From contig CM037877.1 in NCBI GenBank assembly GCA_021292165.1, positions 213,590,716 through 213,654,715 of the forward strand: a DNA stretch of 64,000 nt, read 5' to 3'. The notes beneath the pieces are model-generated. The model did no database searches and was not told the DNA's origin. It was given only the letters and a program-made list of their open reading frames with translations. How positions within the stretch are numbered: position 1 is the first letter of the stretch; each line of letters begins with the position of its first letter. The translations under genes and the position numbers were made by a program. Source of the stretch: Shinisaurus crocodilurus. Taxonomy: Eukaryota > Chordata > Lepidosauria > Squamata > Shinisauridae. Of the stretch, positions 11,346-20,584 are shown piece after piece.

Positions 11346-11751
11346 CCTAAATGAACACAAACCAGGCATTAAGGCTACAATCCTAAACCTACTATGGACT
11401 AAGCCTCATCAAACTCAGAGGGACTTCGAAGTTGGCATGCACAACAGCCAGCAACTAGTGAAGCAGAATTTCAATCTCCCAACACATTCTGTAGTAGATT
11501 TTAAAATTAGACCAAAAAAAGTTTGAAATGGAGATTCCAAAACAACCACCAAATTCTAATTCATTAGAAAAATGGTTTCAACAGATTCTTAGAACCCTTA
11601 GCTCACTACAGAAAGTTATGGTCCCTCTTTAGGTGTTCATTTTACACTATTGATCTTGCTATGCCAGTTCATCACCAAGGTCAAGCCAATCCTGTTTATT
11701 TGACGGGGTTCTGCATTCATTTGTGTTTTGCGCAGTACTGTGTAATACTCA
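11346..11751. other. Intergenic, nothing recognised
   Basis: Non-coding, with a possible remnant of family M2 near 11375-11440 ('CTACAATCCTAAACC', 'CTCAGAGGGACTTC'). Nothing else is supported. Confidence 0.35.
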
Positions 11752-11887
11752 GGGCACAATCCTATGTATGTTTAGACAGAAAAAAACACCCTACAATTCC
11801 CAGCATTCCCCAGCCTGCATGGCTGGCTGGGTAATGCTGGGAGTTATAGGACTTTTTTCTGTCTAAACATGTTATAGAATTGTGCCC
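11752..11887. mobile_element. Palindromic MITE (family M1)
   Basis: Ends GGGCACAATCCTATGTATG and its reverse complement, with the inner CCCAGCATTCC / GGTAATGCTGGG pair. Same length and layout as 2371-2505. Confidence 0.75.
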
Positions 11888-12113
11888 TCAGCCTCGAAAA
11901 TTTGGCCTCCCTTTGACTTTTCCCCCTTCTGTGCTCTCAAGGTATGTATTTGACAAAGTGGGCTCTGGCCCACATTAACTTCTGCCACAATATATGTAGT
12001 TCTTTAAGGCTACACAAGTCTTAGAAGGAATTGTATTTAGGTTTTGCATTTTCAACAGGATGAATTGTGATACTTGGTGGCAGTATACCAGGAAAAGACT
12101 TCTAGCACTCTAA

Positions 12114-12182
12114 GGGCTCAATCCTATGCATGTTGAGAGAAAAAAGTCCTACAACTTCCAGCGTTCCCTAGCCAGCAGTGCT
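12114..12182. mobile_element. Half MITE (family M1) at the gene A promoter edge
   Basis: Only the left half (GGGCTCAATCCTATGCATG through 'CTAGCCAGCAGTGC') is present; the right half is lost where the CpG-rich promoter begins. Confidence 0.6.
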
Positions 12183-12199
12183 AATCCCCCCACCATACA

Positions 12200-13030
12200 C
12201 AGGTAACCATACGGGGCGGTACGGTACGCATTCCAATTTATGCCACACATCGATGATGCAGCCACCACGTCTATCCTTTTCTTCCTCAACCTCCCTAGTG
12301 CTAACCGTTGTTACTGTCCGCTATAGAACAGCTGGGGCGGAGCGAGGCAACCAACCCGCCTGTACACTACCGCTATTCTGTCATTCCATGACCGCGAGCT
12401 CGGAAGCTTTCGTCGCGCGCAGCAGCCTCCCGCACGCCTCTCCCAACGCTTCTTCGCCCCGCATGCGTAGTTGCGACACTTGACGTCCTCTTCGCCGCAG
12501 GCCTTCCTCAGCTCGGCGTCATGCAACGGTCATCGTGGGGGTCTCTGTGGACCCAGCGGTTCTTGGGGATACTGGCGTTAGCGCTGCTGCCTCAGGGGTC
12601 GCTGGGTGGGTATGAGGCAAGGCCTCGCCCTCTCCCCCCCTTCATTCTGTGAAGCCTCCCGCGGCCGCCCGGCTCCCTTTCCCTCACAACTGCTCCTCTC
12701 GTCTTGCCGCTTTCCTTGTACGCCGCCCTGTCTTACGCACCGGCACCGCGTCCTCCTCCCATGTCTTACTTGGTAAGACGGTGTCTTCTCATGGGGCGTT
12801 GACATTGGTTTCTAGGCGCCCGAGTCAAACGTGAATATCCGCTCCCCCAGGGCTCTCGAGGGTTGAGTCCCGTCTCCGCAGCCGCCCTAGTCCCACGTGG
12901 TGGGTAGGGGCGCCTGAAGAAGCGCAGTTGGTATAAGAGGCCGACCCCACGCAGACGGGCACGACTTCGAGTGCTCTGCACTGTCCGCTCTGTGTTGTCG
13001 GTGAACTGGCAGTACGGGAAATAAACGGCA
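12200..13030. promoter_or_regulatory. CpG-rich promoter region of gene A
   Basis: CpG dinucleotides are dense from about 12210 to 13030, in contrast to the AT-rich flanks, and the region surrounds exon 1. I see no TATA box at a convincing distance. The 100 bases before the ATG ('CGCATGCGTAGTTGCGACAC', then a pyrimidine/CG mix) closely match the same place in gene B (about 55885-55960), which supports a shared promoter inherited by duplication. The transcription start cannot be fixed by eye. Confidence 0.65.
12521..12605 (+). CDS. Gene A exon 1: signal peptide
   Basis: The ATG lies in a CpG island in a moderate context (GGCGTCATGC). The 28 codons give a basic start (MQRSSWGSLWTQR), then a hydrophobic core 'FLGILALALLPQGSLG', a typical ER signal peptide. 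The exon ends in phase 1 at TGG|GTGGGT, which matches the phase of all following CCP exons; GTATGA four bases on is a weaker alternative. The exon of gene B at 55961 encodes a near copy (MQRSPWGARR...LLPQGSLG) with one codon fewer. Joined to 16199 the frame reads G-D-C, entering CCP1 correctly. The start is supported by conservation between the two genes. Confidence 0.8.
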
Positions 13031-13083
13031 CTCGTTAAGGTGAAACGTTCTTGAAGGCTGCCGTCCTGTGTAACGGGACTAAA

Positions 13084-13198
13084 GGCGCAACCCTATTAAG
13101 CCTGTTTAGACAGAAAAAAAAGGTCTATAACTGGCTCGGGCATGCTGGGAGTTGTAGGCCTCCCCCCCCCCCGTCTAAACAGGCATAGGATTGCGCCC
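13084..13198. mobile_element. Palindromic MITE (family M1) in intron 1
   Basis: GGCGCAACCCTATTAAGCC... pairs with ...GGCATAGGATTGCGCCCC, with inner CATGCTGGGAGTTG and a C-run. Confidence 0.7.
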
Positions 13199-13387
13199 CT
13201 AAGACTTATTTCCGAGTAAACATGGATGAGAAAGGCCTGTGGCTTTCAACGTGGAGATGACCTCCTGCTGCACTTTCAAAAAGGTTAGCGCAGCTCATGT
13301 TGCACCCTTTCGCAGATATTGCATTTCTTTCCGCCATTCTATGAATTTCACAAATGTAAATCATTATTGCAATTTATGTAAATTTAC

Positions 13388-13476
13388 GCTGCAATCCTGT
13401 ACCTACTTACCTGGGAGTAAGCCCCATTGAACTCAATGAGACATACTTCTGAGCAAATGTATAGGATTACACTTTA
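13388..13476. mobile_element. MITE (family M2)
   Basis: 'GCTGCAATCCTGTACC', 'CTTACCTGGGAGTAAGCCCC', 'ATTGAACTCAATGAG', 'ATAGGATTACAC'. The ends and centre are inverted repeats. A second left half (13479-13512) follows directly and is cut by the SINE at 13514. Confidence 0.7.
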
Positions 13477-13513
13477 AGGCTGTAATCCTGTATGCTCTTA
13501 CCTGGGAAAGACT

Positions 13514-13762
13514 CACTTATTTATTTATTTATTTATTTATACCCCGCCTTTTTTCCTGCAAGGAACCCAAGGCGGCTTACATAATCCTCCTCCTCCTCCT
13601 CTCCATTTTATCCTCACAACAACCCTGTGAGGTAGGTTAGGCTGAGAGTCAGTGACTGGCCCAAAGTCACCCAGTGAGTTTCATGGCCGAGCGGGGACTA
13701 GAACCTGGATCTCCTGAGTCCTAGTCCAACACTCTCACCACTACGCCACACTGGCTCTCTCA
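13514..13762 (-). mobile_element. tRNA-derived SINE with L2-like tail
   Basis: Minus strand: head GCCAGTGTGGCGTAGTGG with GGTTCTAGTCC as A/B boxes, body with 'GGTGACTTTGGGCCAGTCAC', and a tail 'GCCGCCTTGGGTTCC...' ending in (AAAT)n. The tail resembles the L2 3' end, implying L2 machinery moved it. Another copy is at 37768-38030. Confidence 0.8.
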
Positions 13763-13769
13763 CTCTCTC

Positions 13770-14645
13770 TCACTTCTGAATAGACAGCTACAGTATAGGA
13801 TAGCAACCATGAGTATTCTACAGATTTAAATGAGTCAAATGTGTTGGACTTTTCATGTATTCAACTAAAGAATATCTGGAATTACAGTTCTGCAAAGAGG
13901 ATATGGATCTCTTACCTCTGAGTAGCCTTTGATATATATACTGAACCCAAAACCAAAGTCAGGCAATATCTGCATTTAGCAGTTGTACTCATTCCCTTTC
14001 ACAAAGTTAAAAACATAAGCACATGATGATTTTCGTTCACAATATTAAATTGTGGAGAAAAGTGTACGCCGTCCTATAGAATAAATACACACCTGTTTTA
14101 TCATTGTTTCATGATACAGTAAGCTATAATTAGATTATGGATACTATTACACACACAAACATTAAATAGGCATGTGTATTTGTAAGAAGTAGGGCACATT
14201 TTTTTTTCCATACCTGGAAGTTTGTCACTTAAAGAGGTCTTTAGTGTTCTTTAGCTCTTTGAAGCTGCCTTTAATTATTAGAGTTACTTTATCATTTGTT
14301 CATAATTTCAGTATTGTTCTCTTGCTCTCAGTTCCTTCAAAGTAAATGAATTATATGAAAACAGAAAAATGTAAAGTTGAAAGATTACATATCAAATTCT
14401 TGTAGCTTTAAAACTAGTACTGAGAAAGCAGAAAATCTTTCCTTCCCTGGTTGTTTCATCCACTCTTTCCCTACCTGCTGTGTTATAGGGGACTTGGAAA
14501 ACAGTGGTCAGGAGACATGGGGGCTGCTGCTCTATCTTCTGATCATTTTTCTCTGTGCTTTTAGAGTACAGTGTGAATCTTCAAGTTGCAAGATTGGCAA
14601 CTCTAGAAAAATTATTCTGCAGGAAGAAGACAGAAAGCACTCGAG
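13770..14645. other. Gene A intron 1, nothing recognised
   Basis: AT-rich intron sequence without a CCP-like frame or named repeat. Confidence 0.4.
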
Positions 14646-14650
14646 ACACT

Positions 14651-14732
14651 TACAGTGCAATCCTGTATATGTTTACTCAGAAGTAAGTCCTGTTGAGTTC
14701 AATGGGGTAAGAGTATAGGATTGCAGCCTAAC
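14651..14732. mobile_element. MITE (family M2)
   Basis: 'CAGTGCAATCCTGTATATG', 'CAGAAGTAAGTCCTG', 'GAGTTCAATGGGG', 'ATAGGATTGCAGCC'. Confidence 0.65.
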
Positions 14733-14751
14733 TGTTTTATTCTGATACAAC

Positions 14752-14938
14752 TTCTAGAAAGCTGCCTTTTGCTGACTGAGTCAGACCGTTGGTCAATCTA
14801 GCCAAATACTGTTGACACTGGCAGTGGCTCTCCTGCATTTCAGGCAGGATTCTTTCCTAGCTTTTATGGAGATGTTGAGGATTGAACCTGGAACCTTCTC
14901 ATGCAAAGTATGTAGCACTGAGCTATGGCCCCTCCTGA
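14752..14938 (-). mobile_element. tRNA-derived SINE
   Basis: Same family as 4014-4214: minus-strand tail 'GTCTGACTCAGTCAGC', 'GGTTCAATCC' B box and a 'GGGGCCATAGCTCAGTGC' head with small gaps. Confidence 0.75.
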
Positions 14939-14999
14939 TAGCTTCTTCAGATAACTCCTGATAGGTTGCAGCCTACTTCATCAAGTGCATGGAGTAGAT

Positions 15000-15790
15000 G
15001 GAGAAAGTGCTAGGGACATATATGTGTAGGTAAGATACAGTGGAAGATAAACCAAATTAATAAAATGAGAATCAAAATAATGAAAATATAAAATGTATCA
15101 TGCTTGCCGAAAAGTGATACATTTCCTTTTGGAACATTTCAATAAAAACTTTTAATTTCATATGAATGAGAACAGTGCTAGAGCAAGGGTCACCAACTTT
15201 CTTGGGTCCTAGGACACATTTAGAATTTTGAGAGATTTATTATGGGCACTCACAAAATGGCTCCCATGGGAGGGGGTTGGCCATTCACACAATTGCTGCC
15301 TTTGTGGACATGGCCAGTCGCAAAACACTCATTCCTAGAAAGCAAAATGGTGAGGCTAATTGAAAAGTAACTTATCCAAAAACAAGCACAAGGCAGAGAT
15401 GGTGTCTGAGCTTCAAAACACAAAAACACTCGTTTTGAACCCACAGTTTTCTGCACAGCTCAGAGACAAGTAACTTGGCCAAGAGTACCACATGGGGCTC
15501 AGAAGAATTATTGAAAAGAAAGATGGTGCTTGAGGCTGGCACCTTGGTTGTTAGCATGTCAGCCTCTCAGTTTAAAAAAAGAAGTAATTAAAAAAAAACA
15601 AAAATCAGGACCCTGGCAACTGCCAAGAGAAGTGCCTATGGGCACCACGATGTTGGAGATCCCAGCAGTAGAATTTGCACAAGAGAAGGTCCAGGGAGAC
15701 AGCCTTAAATTTAAAATAAAGATTTCTGCTAATAATAATGAATGTACTTATAAAAAGATAATCCATATGTGTATTATTACCATTCTTTCA
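15000..15790. other. Gene A intron 1, includes DNA shared with gene B intron 1 and a possible hAT remnant
   Basis: Segments such as 'CATCAAGTGCA' plus 'ACCAAATTAATAAAATGAGA' (about 14977-15080) and 'TTTGCACAAGAGAAGGTCC' (about 15674) have counterparts in the same order at 59918-60180 in gene B. Between them, from about 15188, 'CAAGGGTCACCAACTTTC' resembles the start of a hAT-type element present only in gene A; I could not find its matching end. Confidence 0.5.
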
Positions 15791-15959
15791 TAACTTTCAT
15801 AATTCGTCTTTATGATCTAGATTTTGGCATATTAATCAAGGCTTCTTCCTCAGCTGTCACCACTACCAGCCATTCCAGCAGGTTGTACTGAGGGAGATGA
15901 GAGGGGAAATAGGGCCATTCCCCTAGCTCTGCTGAAAAACTTAATTGTTCCCCTTGTCC

Positions 15960-16110
15960 CTTCCCATTCATTTTTCCTTGTGTCTTATTAGATTGTAAGC
16001 CTGTGGGAAGGGACTGTCTTGTTTTACTGATGATATGTAAGCTGCTCTGGGAGCCTTTTTGGAACAGGAGTGGGATAAAAAATACTTTAAATTAATAAAT
16101 AAATTATTAA
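15960..16110 (+). repeat. LINE 3' end fragment, L2-like
   Basis: 'GATTGTAAGCCTGTGGGAAG', 'TAAGCTGCTCTGGGAGCC' and a TAAATAAATAAAT tail match the usual end of L2-type elements. It lies just before the CCP1 exon. Confidence 0.5.
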
Positions 16111-16198
16111 TGACCATAACAAAAATATAGTGCTATAGGCAGAGAATAAGTTTTTTACTTCTATTGATTGATGTAACATATTTTAAAACAATTCTTAG

Positions 16199-16390
16199 GT
16201 GATTGTGCTACTGCTGACTTGCCAGTATTTGTCTGTTCTGAGCCAGGACTTGAGATGCTTCCAGATTCTTTTCCAGACAAACATATAATTAAATACAGAT
16301 GCAAACCAGGTTTTACAATCATCCCTGGAAGAGAAGAAATCACTACATGTGTTGTCAATTCTTGGTCAGCAATGGAAGAACTTTGTAATT
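16199..16390 (+). CDS. Gene A exon 2: CCP/sushi domain 1
   Basis: The exon is 192 bases (64 codons), phase 1-1, with acceptor TTCTTAG| and a strong donor |GTATGT. All CCP landmarks are present: cysteine 1 (16204), 2 (16300, in 'YRCKPGF'), 3 (16348), the tryptophan (16363) and cysteine 4 (16384). Cysteines 1-3 and 2-4 should form the two disulfides. The long spacing before cysteine 2 and 'YRCKPGF' fit an N-terminal CCP of membrane RCA proteins. CCP domains bind C3b/C4b; which ligand this one binds cannot be read from sequence. Gene B's exon at 60360 is its duplicate. The frame is open throughout, so this exon looks functional. Confidence 0.85.
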
Positions 16391-16469
16391 GTATGTGCTT
16401 CTCTAAGAAAAAAAAAATGATATTTACTTTGTCATTCCTAAAAGGTTACTCTTATCTTTTAAACATTTA

Positions 16470-16835
16470 TTTATTTATTGTATTTTTGAATTGCCCATCT
16501 GGCCGGCAGGCCGGCCACTCTGGGCAATGTACAACATGATAAAATAGAAAATACAGTTAAAACAGTATAAATTTTTAAAATCTTAGCCCACCCCATATTC
16601 CCGCCTGAATAGCCATGTTTTTAGTGAGCGGCGGAAGCTCAGCAGAGAGGGGGCATGGCGGAGGTCACTAGGGAGAGAGTTCCACAGTATGGGGGCCGCC
16701 ACAGAAAAGGCCCTCTTCCTCATCCCCACCAGTCTAGCTGCTCTGGCTGAAGGGACAAGGAGAAGGCTGTCTGTGGCAGATCTTGTTGAGCGGCCTACTT
16801 GGTGTTGCTGGAGACGCTCCTTGAGATAAACTGGA
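16470..16835 (-). mobile_element. L2-like LINE 3' end
   Basis: On the minus strand it ends in (AAAT)n after 'GCCCAGAGTGGCCGG'. Upstream is a decayed coding tail corresponding to the 'FCGGPHTVELP'-type end of L2-like ORF2. It lies 80 bases after the CCP1 donor. Confidence 0.6.
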
Positions 16836-17099
16836 TAAACATAAGAAATATTGAGGATCTCTTAATATTTTGTGGTTGTCATATTCATATCCACTTGGAA
16901 GTAAGATCTACTGAAATCAGAAGAATGTCTCGGAATGTGCTCAGACTTGGGGTATAAATCTGATTGGTGTTATTTGGATATGAATGTTGGATACAGATGA
17001 AATTATTGAGCATAAAATAACCCTGGTAGTGTCTTCGTTTCTATGTCTTTGAGATTGACAGGAAAGAATATAGCTTTCCCAGTTAATTTTGAGAAACTT

Positions 17100-17165
17100 A
17101 CAGCCCGATCCTATGCATGCTTACTTGGAAATCCCAATGAGTTCAATTATATTACCCCAATTATA
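17100..17165. repeat. MITE fragment (family M2)
   Basis: 'GATCCTATGCATGCTTACTTG' left end with 'CCCAATGAGTTCAAT'; the rest is lost. Confidence 0.4.
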
Positions 17166-17221
17166 TTAGGCTTGCATTGAATGGAAGCCTAAAATAGATT
17201 CAAGGAATTAAATTGAATTGC

Positions 17222-17660
17222 TTTGCTTTGCTGATACCCAGAAGAGCCCTGCTGGGTCAGACCAGAGGCCTACTCTCAGTGTCCAACATAAACAGGACAT
17301 GAGTGCAATAGCACCTTCCTGCTTGTGTTCCCCAGCAACTGGTTTTGAGAGATCTACTGTGTCTGATACTGGAGGTAACATACAGCCAGCATGATAGGCT
17401 TATCCTTCATGAATCTGTCTGATGTTCTTTTAAAGCCGTCCAAATTGGTGGCCATCACTGCATCTTGTGGTAGCAAATTCCATAGTTCAACGATGTGCTG
17501 TGTGAAGAAGTATTTCCATTTATCTTTCCTGATTCTTCCACCAATCAGCTTCATGGGATGATCCTGAGTTCTAGTATTACAAGAGAGGGAGAAAATGTCT
17601 CTCTGTGCACTTTTATAACTACTTTCTTTTAATGTCAGGAATAATGAAAGCCTCTCCAAA
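17222..17660 (-). mobile_element. CR1-group LINE 3' fragment (L3-like)
   Basis: The minus-strand frame 17659-17354 carries 'HPMKLIGGRIRKDKWKYFF', 'HIVELWNLLPQDAVM' and 'ATNLDGFKRTSDRF', the C-terminus of the subfamily seen at 5380-6590. Its 3' UTR follows down to 17222 ('CCAGCAGGGCTCTTCTG'). Confidence 0.8.
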
Positions 17661-18245
17661 TAATACTAGGCCCAGTACAGATGTAAGACTGGTATTCTCT
17701 TAACTACAGATTGGGAACTAGCCTTTTGATCATATGCTCTTTCTCCACACTAGAGTGATCCCCCACCCAACAGTAACCACAGTTAAGGAAGCAGCATTAA
17801 CTATATTTAAAATTATCTTCTTTAAATTTTCAACCCATTTGCAAAGACTAGGTGCAAATAGTGAGTAAGCTGGAAACCAAATTCGTTGGATCAAAACTTT
17901 GCGCTTAATCTTTCTTCATTACAATAGAGGACTGCAGTCAGATTTCCCATACATCCTATGTATATTGCATTGATCTCCATGGAAGAAATGTATAGAAGTC
18001 ATAAATACAGTGAAAAGAGTCTCTGTATTTAATGACTTATCCATTGCTCACTAGATTGCAAACAAACTCTTAATACCAGTCTATGGAAAATAATACCTGT
18101 CGGAGATGTGCTTTAAAGAAAAAGATACATATACTATAGCTGCCTTCTGGAAAGATGCTGCTGACCAAATTAATTTGATTCTTGCCTTAAAACCAAAATT
18201 CAGTTTAGATATTTAATATCTACATGAAACCTTTGGACATATGAA
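17661..18245. other. Gene A intron, nothing recognised
   Basis: I searched here for the missing first half of the split CCP (two cysteines before a phase-2 donor) and did not find it. Confidence 0.4.
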
Positions 18246-18249
18246 GTTG

Positions 18250-19515
18250 GCCATCAACATGTGGATAACACTCAGCTCTATCTCTCCTTTTCGTCTGGTC
18301 CTAGGTCTAGCTGTGGATGTCCTGAATATCCTTCATTGACTACCATTTGCTCCAATCACTGTCCTAGCCCCGTGTTGCCCTTTCCAACAAAGAGAAAGAA
18401 CACTGCAGCAACCTGTTCAATCTTTAGAGTGGCTCTGGTCCTTTCTGGAGGGACAGATTTAGGAAGTGGTGCTGGGGAACCTCTGTTCCACCTCATGGCT
18501 TTTGGGGTGCTTCAGGGTTTCATCTTGTCCCCCATGCACATCCACATGAAACTGTTGGGGAAAATAATCAGTACTTGGATAACATACAGCTCTACCTCTC
18601 TTCCACCTATTAATCCTAGGAAATCTGGGACTCTACAACAGGTGTTAGGAGACAGTTTGGGGATAGATGAGGTTGAACAAGCTGAAGCTTAATCCAGATA
18701 AGAGGTACTATGGGTGGGAAAGTCAGCTGATTTGGATGGAGGTTTGTAGTCTTCTGAATAGGGTTGCACTCCTAAAAAAAACTAGTTGCAGCTTGGGGGT
18801 CCTCCTGTATTTGGTCCTATCTGTGGAGATGCAGGTGTCAGCAGTGGCTAGACGGGCATTCTATCAGCTCATCCTGGTATCCCAGCTACAACATTATCTA
18901 GACAAAGCAGACCTTGCCTCAGTTTCTCATGCCTTGGTTACATCTAGACTACTGTAATGCTCTTTATGTGGGGTTGCCTTTAAAGACAATCCAGAAGTTT
19001 GAGTTGGCAGAGAATGCACTGGCTACCTGTTAGTTTCTGGCCCAACTTAAGGTGCTGGTATTGACCTTTAAAGCCTTAAATGGTTTGGAACAGGTTATTT
19101 CATGGACTACCTACCGTACATCTGTTTGAATCTTCCCAGCCTAGAAGAGATCCACAGACACAGAGGTCCTTTTCACAGGCTTGCCTTCAATGTCAATTAC
19201 ATTGGTGGACATAGGAGGTACCATATTTTTCCGTGTATAAGACGCCCCCATGTATAAGACGCCCCCCCCCCCCCACTGGGCAGTTTCACAACTGTGCGGT
19301 TCTCTCCTTGGCTTACCTCCGTGTATAAGACGACCCTCAATTTTTAGTCTAACAATTTTAGGAAAAAGTATAGTCTTATAGATGGAAAAATACTGTAAGC
19401 CCTTTTCTATGGTGGCCCCATATCTGTGGAATTATTTCTCAAAAGAGGTATGTTTCACTACATTTGGCTCCTTCCCTATCTGCTTTTAAACAGGCTTTAA
19501 ATACATTTTTATTTA
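18250..19515 (+). mobile_element. L2-clade LINE, decayed, with nested pogo-like MITE
   Basis: Broken frames show the L2 order: 'DNTQLYLSFSSGP' (the YADD region), 'FGVLQGFILSPM' (the PQG block, repeated out of order by decay), 'NKLKLNPDKRYY', 'VSAVARRAFYQLILVSQLQ', 'ADLASVSHALVTSRL' and a late 'KVLVLTFKALNGLE'. The MITE at 19221-19395 interrupts the C-terminal part. A TTTTATTTATTT tail ends the copy near 19512. Many stops; inactive. Confidence 0.75.
19221..19395. mobile_element. pogo/Tigger-like MITE, 175 bp
   Basis: Ends TTTTTCCGTGTATAAGACG / GTCTTATAGATGGAAAAATACTG are inverted repeats flanked by TA on both sides, as for Tc1/mariner-pogo insertions. 'GTGTATAAGACG' occurs three times as a subterminal motif, and a C-run sits in the middle. 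The reverse-oriented sister copy is at 51671-51838. Confidence 0.75.
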
Positions 19516-20312
19516 TTTCAGTGTGATTTTAGTTAAAGATGCTAGGCTGGATTTTAAATTGTTATCTATTATGAATCATAATAAATTGTTTAATTTGTTT
19601 TATCTGGTTTGCTGGGCTAGATTAGCATATGCTTTATACTGCTGTTTTAATTTCCTGAGAATTACATTCCTGTTCGTGTTCTTGGTTGCAAACATGACAT
19701 GTTTATATGATTTGCTAACATGAAAAAAATTATCTTACATCCCTGTGACCCAGTTTATGTAGAGGGATAGCTGTTGTTCAGTGTATCCACTGTTACACAG
19801 TTCAGACTCTTAAGCAGGTTTCAGCAAGTTGCTATGAAAGATAGATGTGGAAAGACAGAATAACAGAAATTGGGAGAAAAACCATGAAGCCATTTTCTCT
19901 TTTTAGTAAAAGAGAGAGGAAAGAGAACAAGAAAATGGGCAAAGACAATTGTCACCGTTCTCTGTTTGATGCACTTGTGTTATGTAAGAATTAAAGCAAA
20001 ACCTGTGCAGTGCTGCACATGATTTTCCAATAGCAAGTTTTGGCTGGTGGCTCTTTCTCCAAAATGAGTTACAAATTCAACTGTGTTAGAAGATCTGCAT
20101 GGGTGGACATTTTTTATTCTTAATGTTAAAAATGATAAGTTAGTGTTCCCATTCATCTGTAATCTAGCCAAAGTTACTAGCCAGATAACTGACATTGCGT
20201 GAAACTGAAACAAAAACATTTTCCTGGTGAATCTGATATGTATTCCTTCCTAATCTTAATAATTATAATAAATTTATTCACTTGCAATTATGTCTATGGT
20301 TCTTCGTTTTAG
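19516..20312. other. Gene A intron, nothing recognised
   Basis: AT-rich intron without a supportable exon. Confidence 0.4.
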
Positions 20313-20375
20313 AGAGAGTAGCTATAAAGGCTCACAATGTGAAGGATCTGTTGGTCGATGGACAGACTGCTTCTG
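20313..20375 (+). pseudogene. Gene A orphan half-CCP exon, probably degenerate
   Basis: Acceptor TCGTTTTAG| and donor |GTAAGA frame 63 bases that read ESSYKGSQCEGSVGRWTDCF. Cysteine 3 (20338), the tryptophan (20359) and cysteine 4 (20368) of a CCP second half are present. RCA genes often split one CCP over two exons at a phase-2 border, and the start phase here fits. Three things are wrong: no first-half exon is visible between 16390 and 20313; the tryptophan-to-cysteine gap is only two residues; and the exon ends in phase 2, which does not match the phase-1 start of the next exon and would give an early stop. I judge it a relic that is likely skipped. Confidence 0.5.
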
Positions 20376-20584
20376 GTAAGAATTCCATAAAAAGCAGCCC
20401 TCTTCAGAAACACATCTAAATGATACTACGCTGCACTTCCCCCCAACCCCTGCCCCACCAATCTGCACTTGTACTGGAATGGTACCGAGTATTGTGTTTA
20501 AAGGCCAAACTAGATGTGACCTTTTTCATGTCTATAACCCTGGTGTGAATAATTAAAAAGAAGAAGACATAGCAGGGGTGGGCT

